Counted from the first letter of the stretch, positions 25,902 through 37,752 are shown. The stretch is 64,000 nt of DNA from Vreelandella aquamarina (GCF_020075495.1 NZ_JABYQT010000007.1:1-64000), one strand, 5' to 3'. Program-made: numbers and translations. Notes: generated by a model not told the origin, from the letters alone.

Positions 25902-28505
25902 GTGCTTGAAGCATATCGCCAACATGTCGAGGAACGCGCCGCCGAAGGCGTACCCGCCAAGCCTTTAAACGCCGAGCAAGTTGCCGCCTTGATTGAGCTT
26001 TTGAAAAATCCTCCGGCTGGCGAAGAAGAGTTCATTCTTGAACTGATCACCAATCGCGTTCCGCCCGGTGTCGATGAAGCCGCCTACGTCAAGGCCGGCT
26101 TTCTTACCGCTATCGCCAAGGGTGAAGCATCCTCACCGCTGATCGACAAGATTCATGCAGTCAAGCTTCTGGGTACCATGCAGGGCGGCTACAACATCGT
26201 CTCCATGGTCGAGCTGCTGGATAACGAAGAGCTTGCTCGCGAAGCCGGCGAACAGCTCAAGCACACCCTGCTGATGTTCGACGCCTTTCACGATGTCGAA
26301 GAGCGTGCCAAGAATGGCAACAGCGTGGCAAAAGACGTGCTTCAATCCTGGGCCGACGCCGAATGGTTCTTGTCCAAGCCTGCGCTGGAAGAGAAGATTA
26401 CCCTGACGGTCTTCAAGGTTCCGGGCGAAACCAACACTGACGATCTTTCTCCGGCGCCGGATGCCTGGTCGCGTCCGGATATTCCGCTGCATGCCAACGC
26501 CATGCTCAAGAATGAGCGTGACGGTATCACTCCCGAAGTGCCCGGCACCACTGGCCCGCTCAAGCAGATCGAAGACGTCAAGGCCAAGGGCTTCCCGGTT
26601 GCCTATGTCGGCGACGTGGTCGGTACCGGCTCTTCGCGCAAGTCCGCCACCAACTCGGTGCTGTGGTTCTTTGGTGACGATATTCCTTACGTGCCCAACA
26701 AGCGTGCCGGCGGCTTCTGCTTTGGCGGCAAGATCGCCCCGATCTTCTTCAACACCATGGAAGACTCTGGCGCACTGCCGATCGAGCTTGACGTTTCCAA
26801 GCTGGAAATGGGCGACGTCATCGACGTCTATCCCTACGCTGGCAAGGTATGCAAGCACGGCACTGACGAGGTCATCACCACCTTCGAACTCAAGACCCAG
26901 CTTATCCTGGACGAAGTGCGCGCCGGTGGCCGTATTCCCCTGATCATTGGCCGCGGCCTGACCGGCAAGGCGCGAGAGTCGCTGGGTCTCGAGCCTTCTG
27001 ACGTCTTCCGCCTGCCCGATCAGCCCAAGGATACCGGCCGTGGCTTCACCCTGGCGCAGAAGATGGTCGGCAAGGCCTGTGGCATGGAAGGCGTTCGTCC
27101 CGGCATGTACTGCGAGCCCAAGATGACCACTGTCGGCTCCCAGGATACCACCGGTCCGATGACCCGTGACGAGCTGAAGGACCTGGCTTGCCTCGGTTTC
27201 CAGGCGGACCTGGTCATGCAGTCGTTCTGCCATACGGCTGCCTATCCAAAGCCGGTAGACGTGGATACGCACCATACCCTGCCCGACTTCATCATGAACC
27301 GTGGTGGCGTTTCCCTGCGCCCGGGCGACGGCATCATCCACAGCTGGCTGAACCGCATGCTGCTGCCTGATACCGTAGGTACCGGTGGCGATTCTCATAC
27401 CCGTTTCCCGCTGGGCATCTCCTTCCCGGCTGGCTCTGGCCTGGTGGCCTTTGCGGCCGCCACAGGCGTCATGCCGCTGGATATGCCGGAATCGGTGCTG
27501 GTGCGCTTCAAGGGCAAGCGCCAACCGGGCGTCACCCTGCGCGACCTGGTCCACGCCATCCCGCTTTACGGCATCAAGCAGGGCCTTCTCACCGTCGACA
27601 AGGCCAACAAGAAGAATGCGTTCTCCGGCCGGGTACTGGAAATCGAAGGGCTTGAAGACCTCACCGTCGAGCAGGCGTTCGAGCTGTCCGACGCCTCTGC
27701 CGAGCGCTCCGCTGCCGGCTGCACCATTACGCTTTCCGAAGAGAGCGTTACCGAGTACCTGAAGTCCAACATCACCCTGCTGAAGTGGATGATGGCCAAC
27801 GGCTACGGCGACGAGCGCACCATCAGCCGCCGTATCGAGGGCATGGAAGCATGGCTTGCCAATCCGAGCCTGATGCGTGCCGATGCCGACGCCGAGTACG
27901 CCGAAGTGATCGAGATTGACCTGGCCGAGATCAAGGAGCCGGTACTCTGCGCCCCTAATGATCCAGACGACGCACGTCTGTTGTCGGATGTGGCCGGCGA
28001 GAAGATCGATGAAGTGTTTATCGGCTCGTGCATGACCAACATTGGTCATTTCCGCGCAGCGGGCAAACTGCTTGAAAAGCAGCCTGCAGGCAGCCTCAAG
28101 ACTCGCCTGTGGCTGGCACCGCCGACCAAGATGGATCAGCACCAGTTGACCGAAGAAGGCTACTACGGCATCTATGGTCGTGCCGGTGCGCGTATGGAAA
28201 TGCCGGGATGTTCACTGTGCATGGGTAACCAGGCGCGCGTTGCAGCAAAAAGCACCGTGGTGTCTACGTCTACACGTAACTTCCCGAACCGCCTGGGCGA
28301 TGGTGCCAATGTGTATCTGGCCTCTGCGGAGCTGGCGGCCGTCGCTGCCGTAGAAGGCCGCCTGCCGAGCGTGGAAGAGTACCAGCGCTACATGGGCGAA
28401 TTTGACGCCATGGCCGGAGAGATCTATCGTTACATGAACTTCCACGAAATTGAGGAGTATCAGAAAATCGCCTCAAACGTGATCCCGGTTGCCCAAGAAG
28501 CGTAA
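25902..28505 (+). CDS. acnB: Bifunctional aconitate hydratase B / 2-methylisocitrate dehydratase
   Basis: 867 residues, starting with GTG at 25902 (GAGAGGG upstream). The opening [15 protein letters not shown] and the HEAT-like N-terminal domain are specific to AcnB. Visible later are the swivel domain with [13 protein letters not shown] and the [4Fe-4S] ligand cysteines, including [12 protein letters not shown]. It interconverts citrate and isocitrate in the TCA cycle and can act on 2-methylcitrate. When iron is short, AcnB can bind mRNA, which is family knowledge. A strong terminator follows the gene. Confidence 0.96.
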   Translation: MLEAYRQHVEERAAEGVPAKPLNAEQVAALIELLKNPPAGEEEFILELITNRVPPGVDEAAYVKAGFLTAIAKGEASSPLIDKIHAVKLLGTMQGGYNIVSMVELLDNEELAREAGEQLKHTLLMFDAFHDVEERAKNGNSVAKDVLQSWADAEWFLSKPALEEKITLTVFKVPGETNTDDLSPAPDAWSRPDIPLHANAMLKNERDGITPEVPGTTGPLKQIEDVKAKGFPVAYVGDVVGTGSSRKSATNSVLWFFGDDIPYVPNKRAGGFCFGGKIAPIFFNTMEDSGALPIELDVSKLEMGDVIDVYPYAGKVCKHGTDEVITTFELKTQLILDEVRAGGRIPLIIGRGLTGKARESLGLEPSDVFRLPDQPKDTGRGFTLAQKMVGKACGMEGVRPGMYCEPKMTTVGSQDTTGPMTRDELKDLACLGFQADLVMQSFCHTAAYPKPVDVDTHHTLPDFIMNRGGVSLRPGDGIIHSWLNRMLLPDTVGTGGDSHTRFPLGISFPAGSGLVAFAAATGVMPLDMPESVLVRFKGKRQPGVTLRDLVHAIPLYGIKQGLLTVDKANKKNAFSGRVLEIEGLEDLTVEQAFELSDASAERSAAGCTITLSEESVTEYLKSNITLLKWMMANGYGDERTISRRIEGMEAWLANPSLMRADADAEYAEVIEIDLAEIKEPVLCAPNDPDDARLLSDVAGEKIDEVFIGSCMTNIGHFRAAGKLLEKQPAGSLKTRLWLAPPTKMDQHQLTEEGYYGIYGRAGARMEMPGCSLCMGNQARVAAKSTVVSTSTRNFPNRLGDGANVYLASAELAAVAAVEGRLPSVEEYQRYMGEFDAMAGEIYRYMNFHEIEEYQKIASNVIPVAQEA

Positions 28506-28576
28506 CCACCCTATCGCCGATGCTCGCACCATCGCAGAAGGGATGAACGTTCATAGCTTCTGAGTCGATGACCGAA

Positions 28577-28609
28577 CGCCCCGCACTTCTAAAGTCGCGG
28601 GGCGTTTTT
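28577..28609 (+). terminator. Intrinsic terminator after acnB
   Basis: CGCCCCGC (28577-28584) pairs with GCGGGGCG (28597-28604), extended by ACTT/AAGT, and is followed by five T residues (28605-28609). It ends the acnB transcript about 75 bp after the stop. Confidence 0.9.
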
Positions 28610-28689
28610 ATTGCGGCGTTTTCATGCTCACTTGCGAACACCCTGGGTTGCTGCCACTCTGTTATCTCATCCTCATGATTTAAAAGACA

Positions 28690-30576
28690 ATGCAGCCCCT
28701 GACTCACCTTGGCTCTGCCTTACTTAGAACGCTGCGCGATCATCTGCGACCCTTGATCGCCTATCACCTGTTTTTCACGCTGCTGGCATCTGCACTGATA
28801 CTCCCGCTGATCGGCTGGGCAACCCAGAGCTTTCTCGCCCAGTTAAGACGCACCGTAGTGACCAACGACGAGCTGATCAGCCTGATGTTCAGTCCGCTTG
28901 GGCTAATCAGCATGCTGGTCGTGCTGGGCTTTACCTTTCTGATCCTCTACTGGCAGCAGGCAGGCATGCTGCTGGTCGCCGTGCGTCCCAAAAGCAATCA
29001 CTACCGTCTCGCCTTTGAAGCACTATGGCTCAGTTTCCGGCGTCTTCCGGCGCTGGCGGGGCTGGTGGTCATGCAGGTTGGCGCGCACCTTCTGCTGCTG
29101 GCCCCCTTCATGGCGGGACTTGCCTGGCTCTACAACCTATGGCTTGGCGGGCTGGACCCTTACTACCTGCAGCGCGTCAAGCCGCCGGTACTCTGGTACT
29201 TCATTGCCTGCGCCCTACCCCTGGTGCTGGTCTGGATGGGCTTGGCGGCGAGGCTCTATCTGCGCTGGCTGCTGGCGCTTCCTCTAGTGGCACTCGAAAA
29301 CACAGGCCCGCTGAGTGCCCTGAAGCGTAGTGTCAATCTGACTCGTGGCTGGCGCCGTTCGATTGGTGCGGCCGTGCTCATCGTACTGCTGATGATCATA
29401 GCGCTGCCGATTCTGACCACTCTGGCTTTCGATAGCCTGGTCACCCCGCTTCTGGGATGGCTGCCCGAGCACAATGCCATGTTGATTCCGGTCATGTTCG
29501 CCTACCTGACCGGCTACCTGCTGCTGACCCTCGCAATCACGTTTATCGGCATCGTGGCCAACGCGCTGCTTTCGGCGTGCCTGTATCTGCAACTGGCACA
29601 TAAGGAAATGCGCCCCGCCCCGCCACCCACGAGCGTCACCCCCGGGCGGTTTGCCTGGGCGGTCGAGCTTGGCGTACTGCTGTTTGCCGGGCTCCAGGCC
29701 TGGTGGATACTCAACAGCTTCGAGCTGCGCGATGACGTCGAGGTGATTGCTCACCGAGGAAGCTCCATGGTGGCGCCGGAAAATACGCTCTCGGCCGTCA
29801 AACAGGCCCTACTGGACAGGGCTGACTACGTCGAGCTGGACGTGCGGCTTACTGCCGACCAAGAGGTGATGATCTATCATGACCGCAGCCTGACTCGATT
29901 GACCGGCGATAACCGCGAGTTCAATGAGCTGACGCGCGAAGAACTGGCTGGATATGACATCGGCAGCTGGTTTGGCGATGCCTTTCAGGGAGAACCCATT
30001 GCAGGGCTGGATGAAGTGCTCGAGCGGGTGCGTGGTCACGCAGGCTTGATGATTGACATGAAGGCTTCGTCAGATTCAGAGCAAGCGCTGGCCGATGCAG
30101 TGATCCGTCAGTTGCGCCGCGAGACCGATGCTCGCTACGCCTGCTGGGCTGCAAGCCGCCGTACGGCAACGGCTTACACACAGTGCGGCTTTCCAGATGC
30201 GCTGGCCGAGATGCGCGTGGCCACCATGTCACCGAGGCTGGTCAACTATATCAAGATTCACGCGCCCGAGCTTCGCGTCACGCTTCTCGCCCAGCTCATC
30301 TTGCCCGGCACGCTGGACCGCAGCAGCTTTGATGCGCTGGGATTGCGCCATAACCGTATCACCGAGAAGGAGGTTCGCCTGGCTGCGGCTTACGGCTACG
30401 AGATACACGCCTGGACGGTCAATGATCGTGCGCGCATGTCTACCCTGATCGACCTTGGCGTACACGCCATCATTACCGACTATCCCGATCGTTTGCGCGA
30501 GCTGATCGAGGAGCGCCATGAACTCAGTGATGGCGCCTTGCTGCTGGTCAAGCTGCGTAACTGGCTACGCCAATGA
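28690..30576 (+). CDS. Glycerophosphodiester phosphodiesterase with N-terminal membrane domain
   Basis: 628 residues. The first about 340 residues form a membrane domain with roughly eight hydrophobic segments (the GDPD-associated membrane domain). The C-terminal part (about 350-610) is a GDPD TIM barrel: VIAHRGSS...APENT (catalytic His-Arg), VELDVRLTAD, HDRSLTRLT, IDMKA and AWTVND motifs are intact. It should hydrolyse glycerophosphodiesters to glycerol 3-phosphate and alcohol. The ribosome site is weak. It converges with ggt across a perfect terminator hairpin. Confidence 0.9.
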   Translation: MQPLTHLGSALLRTLRDHLRPLIAYHLFFTLLASALILPLIGWATQSFLAQLRRTVVTNDELISLMFSPLGLISMLVVLGFTFLILYWQQAGMLLVAVRPKSNHYRLAFEALWLSFRRLPALAGLVVMQVGAHLLLLAPFMAGLAWLYNLWLGGLDPYYLQRVKPPVLWYFIACALPLVLVWMGLAARLYLRWLLALPLVALENTGPLSALKRSVNLTRGWRRSIGAAVLIVLLMIIALPILTTLAFDSLVTPLLGWLPEHNAMLIPVMFAYLTGYLLLTLAITFIGIVANALLSACLYLQLAHKEMRPAPPPTSVTPGRFAWAVELGVLLFAGLQAWWILNSFELRDDVEVIAHRGSSMVAPENTLSAVKQALLDRADYVELDVRLTADQEVMIYHDRSLTRLTGDNREFNELTREELAGYDIGSWFGDAFQGEPIAGLDEVLERVRGHAGLMIDMKASSDSEQALADAVIRQLRRETDARYACWAASRRTATAYTQCGFPDALAEMRVATMSPRLVNYIKIHAPELRVTLLAQLILPGTLDRSSFDALGLRHNRITEKEVRLAAAYGYEIHAWTVNDRARMSTLIDLGVHAIITDYPDRLRELIEERHELSDGALLLVKLRNWLRQ

Positions 30577-30587
30577 ATGTAAAACAA

Positions 30588-30616
30588 GGCGCCGTATCAC
30601 AAGATGATACGGCGCC
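30588..30616. terminator. Bidirectional terminator between GDPD gene and ggt
   Basis: A perfect 12-bp stem (GGCGCCGTATCA 30588-30599, TGATACGGCGCC 30605-30616) with a 5-nt loop. On the minus strand it is followed by TTGTTTT, so it best serves ggt; on the plus side it lacks a T-run but would still end the convergent transcript. Confidence 0.8.
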
Positions 30617-30654
30617 TGCCTCGCCGTCGAGGCCAATTGAATGGCAACGACAGC

Positions 30655-32445
30655 CTATTCGCCCATGACGACGCCTTCACGGCGCGGGTCGGCGCCTCCA
30701 AACAGCGTACCATCCTCGAGTACGCGTATGGCCTGCAGGCCGCTGGTCAGTTCGCGCTCGCTGACCGTATGGCCATAGGCTTCGAGAGCCTCCTTGATGG
30801 CTTCCGGGAAGCGCCCCTCTTCAAGATAGACATCGCCTCCGGTGGTAATTGCATGCGGCAGGTTCAATGCCTCCTGAGCACTCATTCCCCAATCGCGCAT
30901 CGCTACCAAAGTGCGCGCGGTGTAGTGAATGATCGCCGCGCCACCCGGCGAACCCAGGCTCGCGATCAGCTCACCCGTATCCTGATCGAACACCAGTGTC
31001 GGACTCATGCTCGAACGCGGGCGTTTACCCGGCTCGACACGGTTGGCCACGGGCACGCCGTCGATCTCAGGGGTGAACGAGAAATCAGTCAGCTCGTTGT
31101 TGAGCATATAGCCGCCGGGAAGCCCGGTGCCGCCATCAGCCATGATGCGTGAACCAAACGCCTGTTCGATGGAAGTGGTCATGGCCACGGCATTGCCTTC
31201 AGCATCAATGATACTGATATGGCTGGTGCCATACTCAGGCTGATCCGGCTGCGATGCCCAGGTAACGTCAAGCTCGCCCGGGTTACCGGGCTGGGCGTTG
31301 TCGCCCATGCTGGCATCGCCGATCAGCTCACTGCGCCGGGCCAGGTAAGCCGGTGCCAGCATCGAGGTCCAGTCACCACCGGGGGCGTCCACGAAATCGG
31401 GGTCAGCAATATAGCGGCCGCGATCGGCAAAGGCCAAGCGCGAGGCTTCCAGGAACTGATGCAGCCAGCCACTGCTTGATACGCCGTTGTCCAGGGGCGC
31501 TTCCAGCAGAGGCTGCTGATCCAGAATACCGAGTATCTGCATTACCGTGATATGCCCCGATGAAGGCGGCGGGAAACCACATACGTCCCACTGCTGCCAG
31601 GGCGTGCAGATCGGCTCGCGTTCGACGGCTTGGTAACCACTGATATCGTCGACGGTCATGCTGCCCGGACGCGTTGCATGCCCCTGCACACGGCTGGCGA
31701 TATCGTCGGCCAGCTCACCTTCATAAAAGGCCTGGCTGCCTTGCGACGCAATGCGGCGCAGCACTTCTGCCAATGCCGGATTCTTGAGCGTCTCGCCCAC
31801 TGCCAGCGGCTCGCCCTCGGCATCGAAGTAGAATTTTCCTGCCAGCGGATCACTGGCGAGCGCTTGGTCACTTGCGAGACTGGTATGCAGGCGCTGGCTG
31901 ATCTCGAACCCCTCTTCGGCCAGCGTAATCGCCGGTACGAAAAGCTCCGACCAATCCAGCTTGCCGTGTTCGCGATGAGCCTGCTCCAGCATGCGCACCG
32001 TGCCGGGCACGCCCACGGAAAGCCCGCTTGCTACCGCCTCCATGAACGTCAGCGGCTCGCCGTCTTCCATGAACAGCTCGCCGGTGGCGCCGGCGGGTGC
32101 GGTTTCACGCCCATCGTAGGCTTGTACATCAGCGCCATCGTAGTGCAGCAAGAAAGCCCCGCCGCCAATGCCGCTTGATTGTGGTTCCACCAGAGTGAGC
32201 ACCATCTGCACGGCAATGGCTGCGTCAACGGCGTTGCCGCCGGCCTTGAGCACCTGATACCCCGCGTCGGTAGCCAGCGGGTTCGCCGCCGCGACGGCAA
32301 ACGACTCCGTGGCCCAACCCGGCTTCTCTTCGTAGCCTGAGCCAACTTCCGGGGTAACAGAGGGCGCTTCATAGCTGAAACCAAAGCTGTAAAGCGGCAC
32401 CAGTAATAGTCCAGATAGCGTCAAACTCGCTCTTGCTGGGGACAT
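30655..32445 (-). CDS. ggt: Gamma-glutamyltransferase
   Basis: 596 residues from the ATG at 32445, picked for its GAGG site and because it starts a hydrophobic signal peptide (about 1-24), so the enzyme is periplasmic. It is a self-cleaving Ntn hydrolase; the small subunit would begin at T407 in EYGTSHISI. RSSMSPTL, the GG-containing LGSPGG segment and the GIGGGAFLLHYD motif fit glutathione hydrolysis. The upstream frame to 32550 is an unlikely N-terminal extension. A role in glutathione recycling is the usual one; CydDC, the glutathione exporter, is in this window. Confidence 0.92.
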   Translation of the reverse strand: MSPARASLTLSGLLLVPLYSFGFSYEAPSVTPEVGSGYEEKPGWATESFAVAAANPLATDAGYQVLKAGGNAVDAAIAVQMVLTLVEPQSSGIGGGAFLLHYDGADVQAYDGRETAPAGATGELFMEDGEPLTFMEAVASGLSVGVPGTVRMLEQAHREHGKLDWSELFVPAITLAEEGFEISQRLHTSLASDQALASDPLAGKFYFDAEGEPLAVGETLKNPALAEVLRRIASQGSQAFYEGELADDIASRVQGHATRPGSMTVDDISGYQAVEREPICTPWQQWDVCGFPPPSSGHITVMQILGILDQQPLLEAPLDNGVSSSGWLHQFLEASRLAFADRGRYIADPDFVDAPGGDWTSMLAPAYLARRSELIGDASMGDNAQPGNPGELDVTWASQPDQPEYGTSHISIIDAEGNAVAMTTSIEQAFGSRIMADGGTGLPGGYMLNNELTDFSFTPEIDGVPVANRVEPGKRPRSSMSPTLVFDQDTGELIASLGSPGGAAIIHYTARTLVAMRDWGMSAQEALNLPHAITTGGDVYLEEGRFPEAIKEALEAYGHTVSERELTSGLQAIRVLEDGTLFGGADPRREGVVMGE

Positions 32446-32516
32446 CACAACATCCTCTTGGGTGATCAAAACATCAAGGCCGCAGCCAAAACCACAGCGT
32501 AGCCTATAAAACACAA

Positions 32517-32540
32517 GTGCCCGGCACAATGGCCGGGCAC
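32517..32540 (-). terminator. Terminator after ppsA
   Basis: A 9-bp stem (GTGCCCGGC 32517-32525, GCCGGGCAC 32532-32540) lies 24 bp after the ppsA stop, followed on the minus strand by TTGTGTTTT. It separates ppsA from ggt. Confidence 0.75.
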
Positions 32541-32564
32541 AATTAACCAACTTGTCGATAGCGA

Positions 32565-34940
32565 TCAGCTGATGGTTTCACCCGCCAGCATGAACCAGGT
32601 TTCAAGCACCGCATCGGGATTCAGCGATACCGAGTCGATTCCCTGCTCCATCAACCACTTGGCAAGATCCGGGTGATCCGAAGGTCCCTGCCCGCAGATG
32701 CCGACATACTTGCCCTGGGCCTTGCAAGCCTGGATGGCCATGGCCAGCAGTTTCTTCACCGCCCCATTACGTTCATCGAACAGGTGCGCCACGATTCCCG
32801 AGTCGCGATCGAGTCCCAAAGTGAGCTGGGTCAAATCGTTCGACCCGATAGAGAAACCGTCGAAGTACTCGAGAAACTCCTCGGCCAGCAGGGCATTGGC
32901 CGGCAGCTCGCACATCATGATGATTTTCAATCCACTCTCGCCGCCACGGGCAAGGCCGTTGTCAGCCAGCAGGTCGACGACCTGGCTTGCCTCTTCGGTG
33001 GTGCGCACGAATGGCACCATGATCTCGACGTTATCCAGGCCCATTTCGTCGCGCACGTACTTGAGCGCTCGGCACTCGAGCTCGAAACATGGCCGGAAGG
33101 CATCAGAGATGTAGCGCGACGCACCGCGAAAGCCCAGCATGGGGTTCTCTTCACCCGGCTCGTAGAGCTTGCCGCCGATCAGGTTTTCATACTCGTTGGA
33201 CTTGAAGTCGGATAGCCGCACGATGACCCGCTGGGGGTAAAACGCCGCCGCAAGCGTCGAGATACCTTCTACCAGCTTGTCGACATAGAAACTGACCGGG
33301 TCGGTGTAACCCGCCGTACGCAGATCGATCACCTGCTGCAGATCCGTCGGCAGCGTGGCGTAATCCAGAAGCGCCTTGGGATGCACACCGATCATGCGGT
33401 TGATGATGAACTCGAGACGGGCAAGCCCCACCCCGGCGTTGGGAAGACCTGCAAACCCGAAGGCGCGATCCGGATTGCCCACGTTCATCATGATCTTGAA
33501 GGGAATGTCAGGCATGGCATCGACGCTTGATACCTTGCAGTCGAAATCCAGCAGGCCTTCGTAGACATGGCCGGTATCACCTTCGGCACAGGATACGGTC
33601 ACGTCGATACCGTCTCGAAGTTGCTGGGTGGCATCACCACAGCCGACCACTGCCGGAATGCCCAGCTCGCGGGCGATGATCGCCGCATGGCAGGTGCGTC
33701 CGCCGCGATTGGTCACGATCGCCGAGGCGCGCTTCATGATCGGCTCCCAGTCCGGGTCGGTCATGTCGGTAACCAGAATGTCACCGTCATGAATCTTGTC
33801 CATATCGTCTGGACTCATGACCACTTTTACCGCACCGCGTCCGATGCGCTGACCAATCGCCCGCCCGGTAATCAAGGTGCGCCCCTTTTCGCGCAGCTGG
33901 AAACGCTCCAGCTTGCCGCCCTCCTGCTGGGAAACCACCGTTTCCGGACGAGCCTGAACGATGTAGAGCTTGCCATCGTCACCATCCAGCGCCCACTCGA
34001 TATCCATGGGGCGCTCATAATGCTGCTCGATGATCACCGCCTGGCGGGCAAGATCCATCACCTGCTGGTCGTTGATACAGAAGCGGCTGCGCTCGGCAAG
34101 GGGCACATCAACGGTTTCCACGGACCTGCCCGCGCTGGCGTCCTGGCCGTAGACCATCTTGATCAGCTTGGACCCAAGGTTGCGCCGCAGCACCGCCGGG
34201 CGCCCTGCCGCCAGGGTGGATTTATGCACGTAGAACTCGTCGGGGTTGACCGCGCCCTGCACCACCGTTTCACCAAGCCCCCAGGAGGCGGTCACGAATA
34301 CCGCATCACGATAGCCCGATTCGGTGTCGAGCGTGAACATGACGCCCGAGGCGCCGGTTTCCGAGCGCACCATCTTCTGCACGCCGGCCGAGAGTGCCAC
34401 GTTCTCGTGAGCGTAGCCGCGGTGAACGCGGTAGGAAATGGCACGATCATTGAACAGCGAGGCAAATACTTCGTGGACCGCGTGCTTGATATTTTCGAAA
34501 CCTTCGATATTGAGAAAGGTTTCCTGCTGGCCGGCAAAGGAGGCATCCGGAAGGTCTTCCGCAGTCGCTGAGCTGCGTACCGCCACTTTCAGCTGCGGGT
34601 GTTGTTGCTGAAGCTGCTCGTAGGCATTTCGCAGCGCCTGTTCAAATTTGGGCGGCAGCGGCGTATCGATGACCCATTGGCGGATATTGCGACCGGCTTC
34701 GGCAAGCGCCTTGACGTCATCGACATCCAGACGCGCCAGGGTATCGTTGATCCGCTCGTTGAGCCCTTCATGGGAGAGAAATTCACGATAGGCATGCGCC
34801 GTGGTCGCAAACCCGCCAGGAACGGTGACACCCGCATCGGCCAGGTTGGAGATCATTTCGCCCAGCGAGGCGTTCTTGCCACCTACGCGCTCGACGTCTG
34901 CCATGCCCAGCTGATCGAACCACAGAATGTACTCTTCCAC
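32565..34940 (-). CDS. ppsA: Phosphoenolpyruvate synthase
   Basis: 791 residues. Pyruvate plus ATP gives PEP, AMP and phosphate, used in gluconeogenesis. The N-terminal ATP-grasp domain opens with [10 protein letters not shown], the swivelling phosphohistidine domain contains [15 protein letters not shown] with the catalytic His, and the C-terminal PEP-binding barrel ends with SIGSNDLTQ and [16 protein letters not shown] motifs with the expected Cys. It is divergent from ppsR, which encodes its own regulator, the arrangement normal in proteobacteria. Confidence 0.96.
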   Translation of the reverse strand: MEEYILWFDQLGMADVERVGGKNASLGEMISNLADAGVTVPGGFATTAHAYREFLSHEGLNERINDTLARLDVDDVKALAEAGRNIRQWVIDTPLPPKFEQALRNAYEQLQQQHPQLKVAVRSSATAEDLPDASFAGQQETFLNIEGFENIKHAVHEVFASLFNDRAISYRVHRGYAHENVALSAGVQKMVRSETGASGVMFTLDTESGYRDAVFVTASWGLGETVVQGAVNPDEFYVHKSTLAAGRPAVLRRNLGSKLIKMVYGQDASAGRSVETVDVPLAERSRFCINDQQVMDLARQAVIIEQHYERPMDIEWALDGDDGKLYIVQARPETVVSQQEGGKLERFQLREKGRTLITGRAIGQRIGRGAVKVVMSPDDMDKIHDGDILVTDMTDPDWEPIMKRASAIVTNRGGRTCHAAIIARELGIPAVVGCGDATQQLRDGIDVTVSCAEGDTGHVYEGLLDFDCKVSSVDAMPDIPFKIMMNVGNPDRAFGFAGLPNAGVGLARLEFIINRMIGVHPKALLDYATLPTDLQQVIDLRTAGYTDPVSFYVDKLVEGISTLAAAFYPQRVIVRLSDFKSNEYENLIGGKLYEPGEENPMLGFRGASRYISDAFRPCFELECRALKYVRDEMGLDNVEIMVPFVRTTEEASQVVDLLADNGLARGGESGLKIIMMCELPANALLAEEFLEYFDGFSIGSNDLTQLTLGLDRDSGIVAHLFDERNGAVKKLLAMAIQACKAQGKYVGICGQGPSDHPDLAKWLMEQGIDSVSLNPDAVLETWFMLAGETIS

Positions 34941-35195
34941 GCAACCCCCTCGCGTAACACGTTGATGCAGTCGGTTAAACCGCCAACCATTGATCGTGTC
35001 ACCCTATCACTGCCGTGCCTTATTCGCCATTGGTCTAATAGCGAAGGGAGTGGAGGATTTTTACAACATTCGAGGATTATGGGCTGATCTTGTAGTCTTG
35101 GCGGCATGAAGGCCTGAGGCGGGCCATGGCGAGACGTTGTGCTTGATCAACGCGCCGCTCACAATAGATCACCACTCTTACCTGCGGATCTGGTT

Positions 35196-36029
35196 ATGAA
35201 ACGGACAGCTTTTTTTATTTCAGATGGCACCGGCATTACCGCCGAGAGCCTGGGGCGCAGCCTGCTGGCCCAGTTCAGCGGCGTCGAGATCGACATGCTG
35301 ACCAAGCCTTACATCGACACGCTCGAGAAAGCCCAGGCGCTTGCCAGGATCATCGAATCCACCGCCGTTCGCGATGGGCAGCAGCCCATCATCATCGACA
35401 CGATCGTCGATCAACAGATTCGCGATGAGATACGCAAGGCGCCGGGCTTCAAGGTGGATATCTTTTCCACTTTCCTCGAACCGCTCGAGCAGGAGCTGGC
35501 CACGCGCTCCTCCTACAGCGTAGGCAGAACCCACTCGATCGGCAGCGATGACGTGTACATGGACCGTATCCATTCGGTGCATTTTGCCCTCGACAACGAT
35601 GACGGCGCACGTACTCACCAGTACGACAAGGCCGACATCATTCTGGTAGGCGTTTCACGCTGCGGCAAGACCCCGACGTCGCTGTATCTGGCGCTTCAGT
35701 TTGGCATTCGCGCCGCCAACTACCCCTTGACCGAAGACGACCTGGACGAAGATGGCACGCTGAAGCTCCCCAAGGCACTCGCCCCCCACCGTCGCAAACT
35801 GTTTGGACTGACCATCGATGCGCGCAGGCTATCCGCCATTCGCAACGAACGCCGCCCCAACAGCCGCTACAGCTCGATGGATCAATGCCTGCAGGAAGTG
35901 GAACAGGCCGAGGCGCTTTACCGCATCATGCACATACCGTTTATCGATACGACACGCTTCTCTGTCGAGGAAATCTCGACGCGCATGATTGCTGAAACGG
36001 GCCTGGCGAGGCGCTTCTCGCCCCGCTAG
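35196..36029 (+). CDS. ppsR: PEP synthase regulatory kinase/pyrophosphorylase
   Basis: 277 residues from the ATG at 35196; upstream in-frame codons lack a good site. The PSRP (DUF299) family is clear from [15 protein letters not shown] at the N terminus and the P-loop-like [15 protein letters not shown] at about 152-166. It switches PpsA off by ADP-dependent phosphorylation of a threonine and back on by phosphate-dependent removal. It sits head to head with ppsA and converges with hpt. Confidence 0.95.
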   Translation: MKRTAFFISDGTGITAESLGRSLLAQFSGVEIDMLTKPYIDTLEKAQALARIIESTAVRDGQQPIIIDTIVDQQIRDEIRKAPGFKVDIFSTFLEPLEQELATRSSYSVGRTHSIGSDDVYMDRIHSVHFALDNDDGARTHQYDKADIILVGVSRCGKTPTSLYLALQFGIRAANYPLTEDDLDEDGTLKLPKALAPHRRKLFGLTIDARRLSAIRNERRPNSRYSSMDQCLQEVEQAEALYRIMHIPFIDTTRFSVEEISTRMIAETGLARRFSPR

Positions 36030-36038
36030 GTGGCGAGG

Positions 36039-36617
36039 TTACATGCCTTTGGGGGCAAAGATCCCCGGCGCATTGCGCCAATAGCCCTTGTAGTCCATGC
36101 CAAATCCGAACACGTAGCGGTCGACAACTTCCAGACTGCAGTAGTCGGCCTTGAGTCCCGGCACCGCCTTGCGGTCGTGCTGCTTGTCCACCAGCACGGC
36201 CGTGGTCACGCTGGCCGCCTTGGCTTCTTCGCAGTACGCCAGGATAGCGGCCAGGGTCGAACCTTCATCCAGAATGTCATCGACGATGACCACATGGCGC
36301 CCGGCCATGGGAATTTCCGGCGATACCCGCCAGAACAGCTCACCACCGCGCAGTTCGTTGCGATAGCGCGTGGCGTGCAGGTAATCGACTTCCAGCGGAA
36401 AACCCAGGCGCGTCAGCAGATGGCCGGTAGTGATCAACCCGCCATTCATGACGCAATAAAACACCGGCAGCTTGTCGCCGAGATCCTGGGTAATGGCTTC
36501 AGCCATGCGGTCCAAGGCCCGCTCGACCTGCTCCTGGGAAATCAGGCAGTCAGCGTTATCCATCAACTGGCGCATGGAATCCAACGACTCGAGGGCCTCT
36601 TTATCCATCTTGGACAT
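36039..36617 (-). CDS. hpt: Hypoxanthine-guanine phosphoribosyltransferase
   Basis: 192 residues from the ATG at 36617; the frame continues upstream past nagZ's end without a better site. The PRPP-binding motif is VVIVDDILDEGSTLAA, preceded by the purine-binding MNGGLITTGHLL loop. The enzyme salvages hypoxanthine and guanine to IMP and GMP. It lies 49 bp after nagZ on the same strand. It is of the PA4645-like rather than E. coli Hpt size class, which is a guess from length. Confidence 0.88.
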   Translation of the reverse strand: MSKMDKEALESLDSMRQLMDNADCLISQEQVERALDRMAEAITQDLGDKLPVFYCVMNGGLITTGHLLTRLGFPLEVDYLHATRYRNELRGGELFWRVSPEIPMAGRHVVIVDDILDEGSTLAAILAYCEEAKAASVTTAVLVDKQHDRKAVPGLKADYCSLEVVDRYVFGFGMDYKGYWRNAPGIFAPKGM

Positions 36618-36666
36618 GGGGTTACTCCGAAAAACGTAGCGGTATAAAAAAGAAAGGTCGGCAGGA

Positions 36667-37680
36667 TCAGCTTTCGGCCAGGGCTTCAAGTCTTGCGTGG
36701 GTACGACGCCAGCGGCCCAGCGCACCAAGCGCATCGAGATCCGGCCGGGCGCGCCCGTAGCGCAGCCTGGTGGCGCGCTTGTTGCTGATTCCCTGGCAGG
36801 CCTTGAGTACTTCAAGCGCCGCAGGGCGGTCGTTGCATACCAACAGCATATCGCAGCCAGCGGCGAGCGCGGCTTGGGCCCGGGCGGCGGGGTCGCCCGC
36901 TTCGTGCGCCCCTGCCATGCTCAAGTCGTCTGAAAAGATGCATCCCTTGAAGCCCAAGGATTCGCGCAGCATGCCAAGCCAGCTGCGGGAAAAGCCAGCA
37001 GGTCGGGCATCGAAGGCGGGATAGATCACATGCGCCGGCATGACACCGTCTAGCTGGGGGGCAAGTTCAGTGAAGGGAACGAGATCGCGCAGCTTGATCT
37101 CCTCCATGGAGCGCTCGTCGACCGGCAGCGCTACATGGGAGTCAGCGGCAACGCCACCATGACCTGGGAAGTGCTTGCCGATAGCGGCCATGCCCGCCTG
37201 GTGCAAGCCGTCGATAAACGCCGCCCCAAGCGTTGCGACGTGCTGCGGTTCGCTGCCGAAGCTGCGGTCACCAATGACGCTTGAAATACCGCTTTCCACA
37301 TCAAGCACCGGCGCAAAGCTGATATCCAGTCCGCACGCCGCCATCTCCATGCCCAGCAGCCAGCCCGCGTCGGTGGCAAGCGCAATCCCCGCCTCGGGGT
37401 CCTGTACAAAACGCTCACCGATACGCGCCATTGCCGGCAGGCGGGTCAGGCCTTTTCTGATGCGCTGGACGCGACCGCCCTCCTGGTCAACCGCCAGTAG
37501 AAGATCTCCGCGTACACGCCGGATGTCGCTGCACAGCTTGCGTACTTGGCTGGCGTCTTCGACATTGCGCCCAAACAAGATGACGCCCCCGACAGCAGGC
37601 TCGAGCAGCAGACGCTTTTCAGCGTCAGTCAATTGCGGTCCTTCCAGGTCGAGCATGACCGGGCCAATAGGTTGCGTCAT
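36667..37680 (-). CDS. nagZ: Beta-N-acetylhexosaminidase NagZ
   Basis: 337 residues from the ATG at 37680, with a TTG two codons upstream that I do not favour. A GH3 barrel with [14 protein letters not shown] (catalytic His loop and substrate site), [12 protein letters not shown] in the form DRSFGSEP, and SDDLSMAGA with the nucleophile Asp. It removes N-acetylglucosamine from anhydromuropeptides in cell-wall recycling, in the cytoplasm. It precedes an L,D-transpeptidase and psrA, as in Pseudomonas where nagZ lies next to psrA-lexA. Confidence 0.93.
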   Translation of the reverse strand: MTQPIGPVMLDLEGPQLTDAEKRLLLEPAVGGVILFGRNVEDASQVRKLCSDIRRVRGDLLLAVDQEGGRVQRIRKGLTRLPAMARIGERFVQDPEAGIALATDAGWLLGMEMAACGLDISFAPVLDVESGISSVIGDRSFGSEPQHVATLGAAFIDGLHQAGMAAIGKHFPGHGGVAADSHVALPVDERSMEEIKLRDLVPFTELAPQLDGVMPAHVIYPAFDARPAGFSRSWLGMLRESLGFKGCIFSDDLSMAGAHEAGDPAARAQAALAAGCDMLLVCNDRPAALEVLKACQGISNKRATRLRYGRARPDLDALGALGRWRRTHARLEALAES

Positions 37681-37752
37681 TATCAAGAATCCAACAAAAG
37701 GGGGGCCGATTTTAGACGATCACCGCAGAGAGTCAAAAAACCTGGCGCAACG

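Noticed and set aside
26133..28142. 669-residue open frame antisense to acnB
   Set aside because: It mirrors the high-GC codon structure of acnB, has no ribosome site and resembles no protein I know.
33567..34571. 334-residue open frame antisense to ppsA
   Set aside because: Shadow of ppsA; composition follows the opposite strand and no motif is recognisable.
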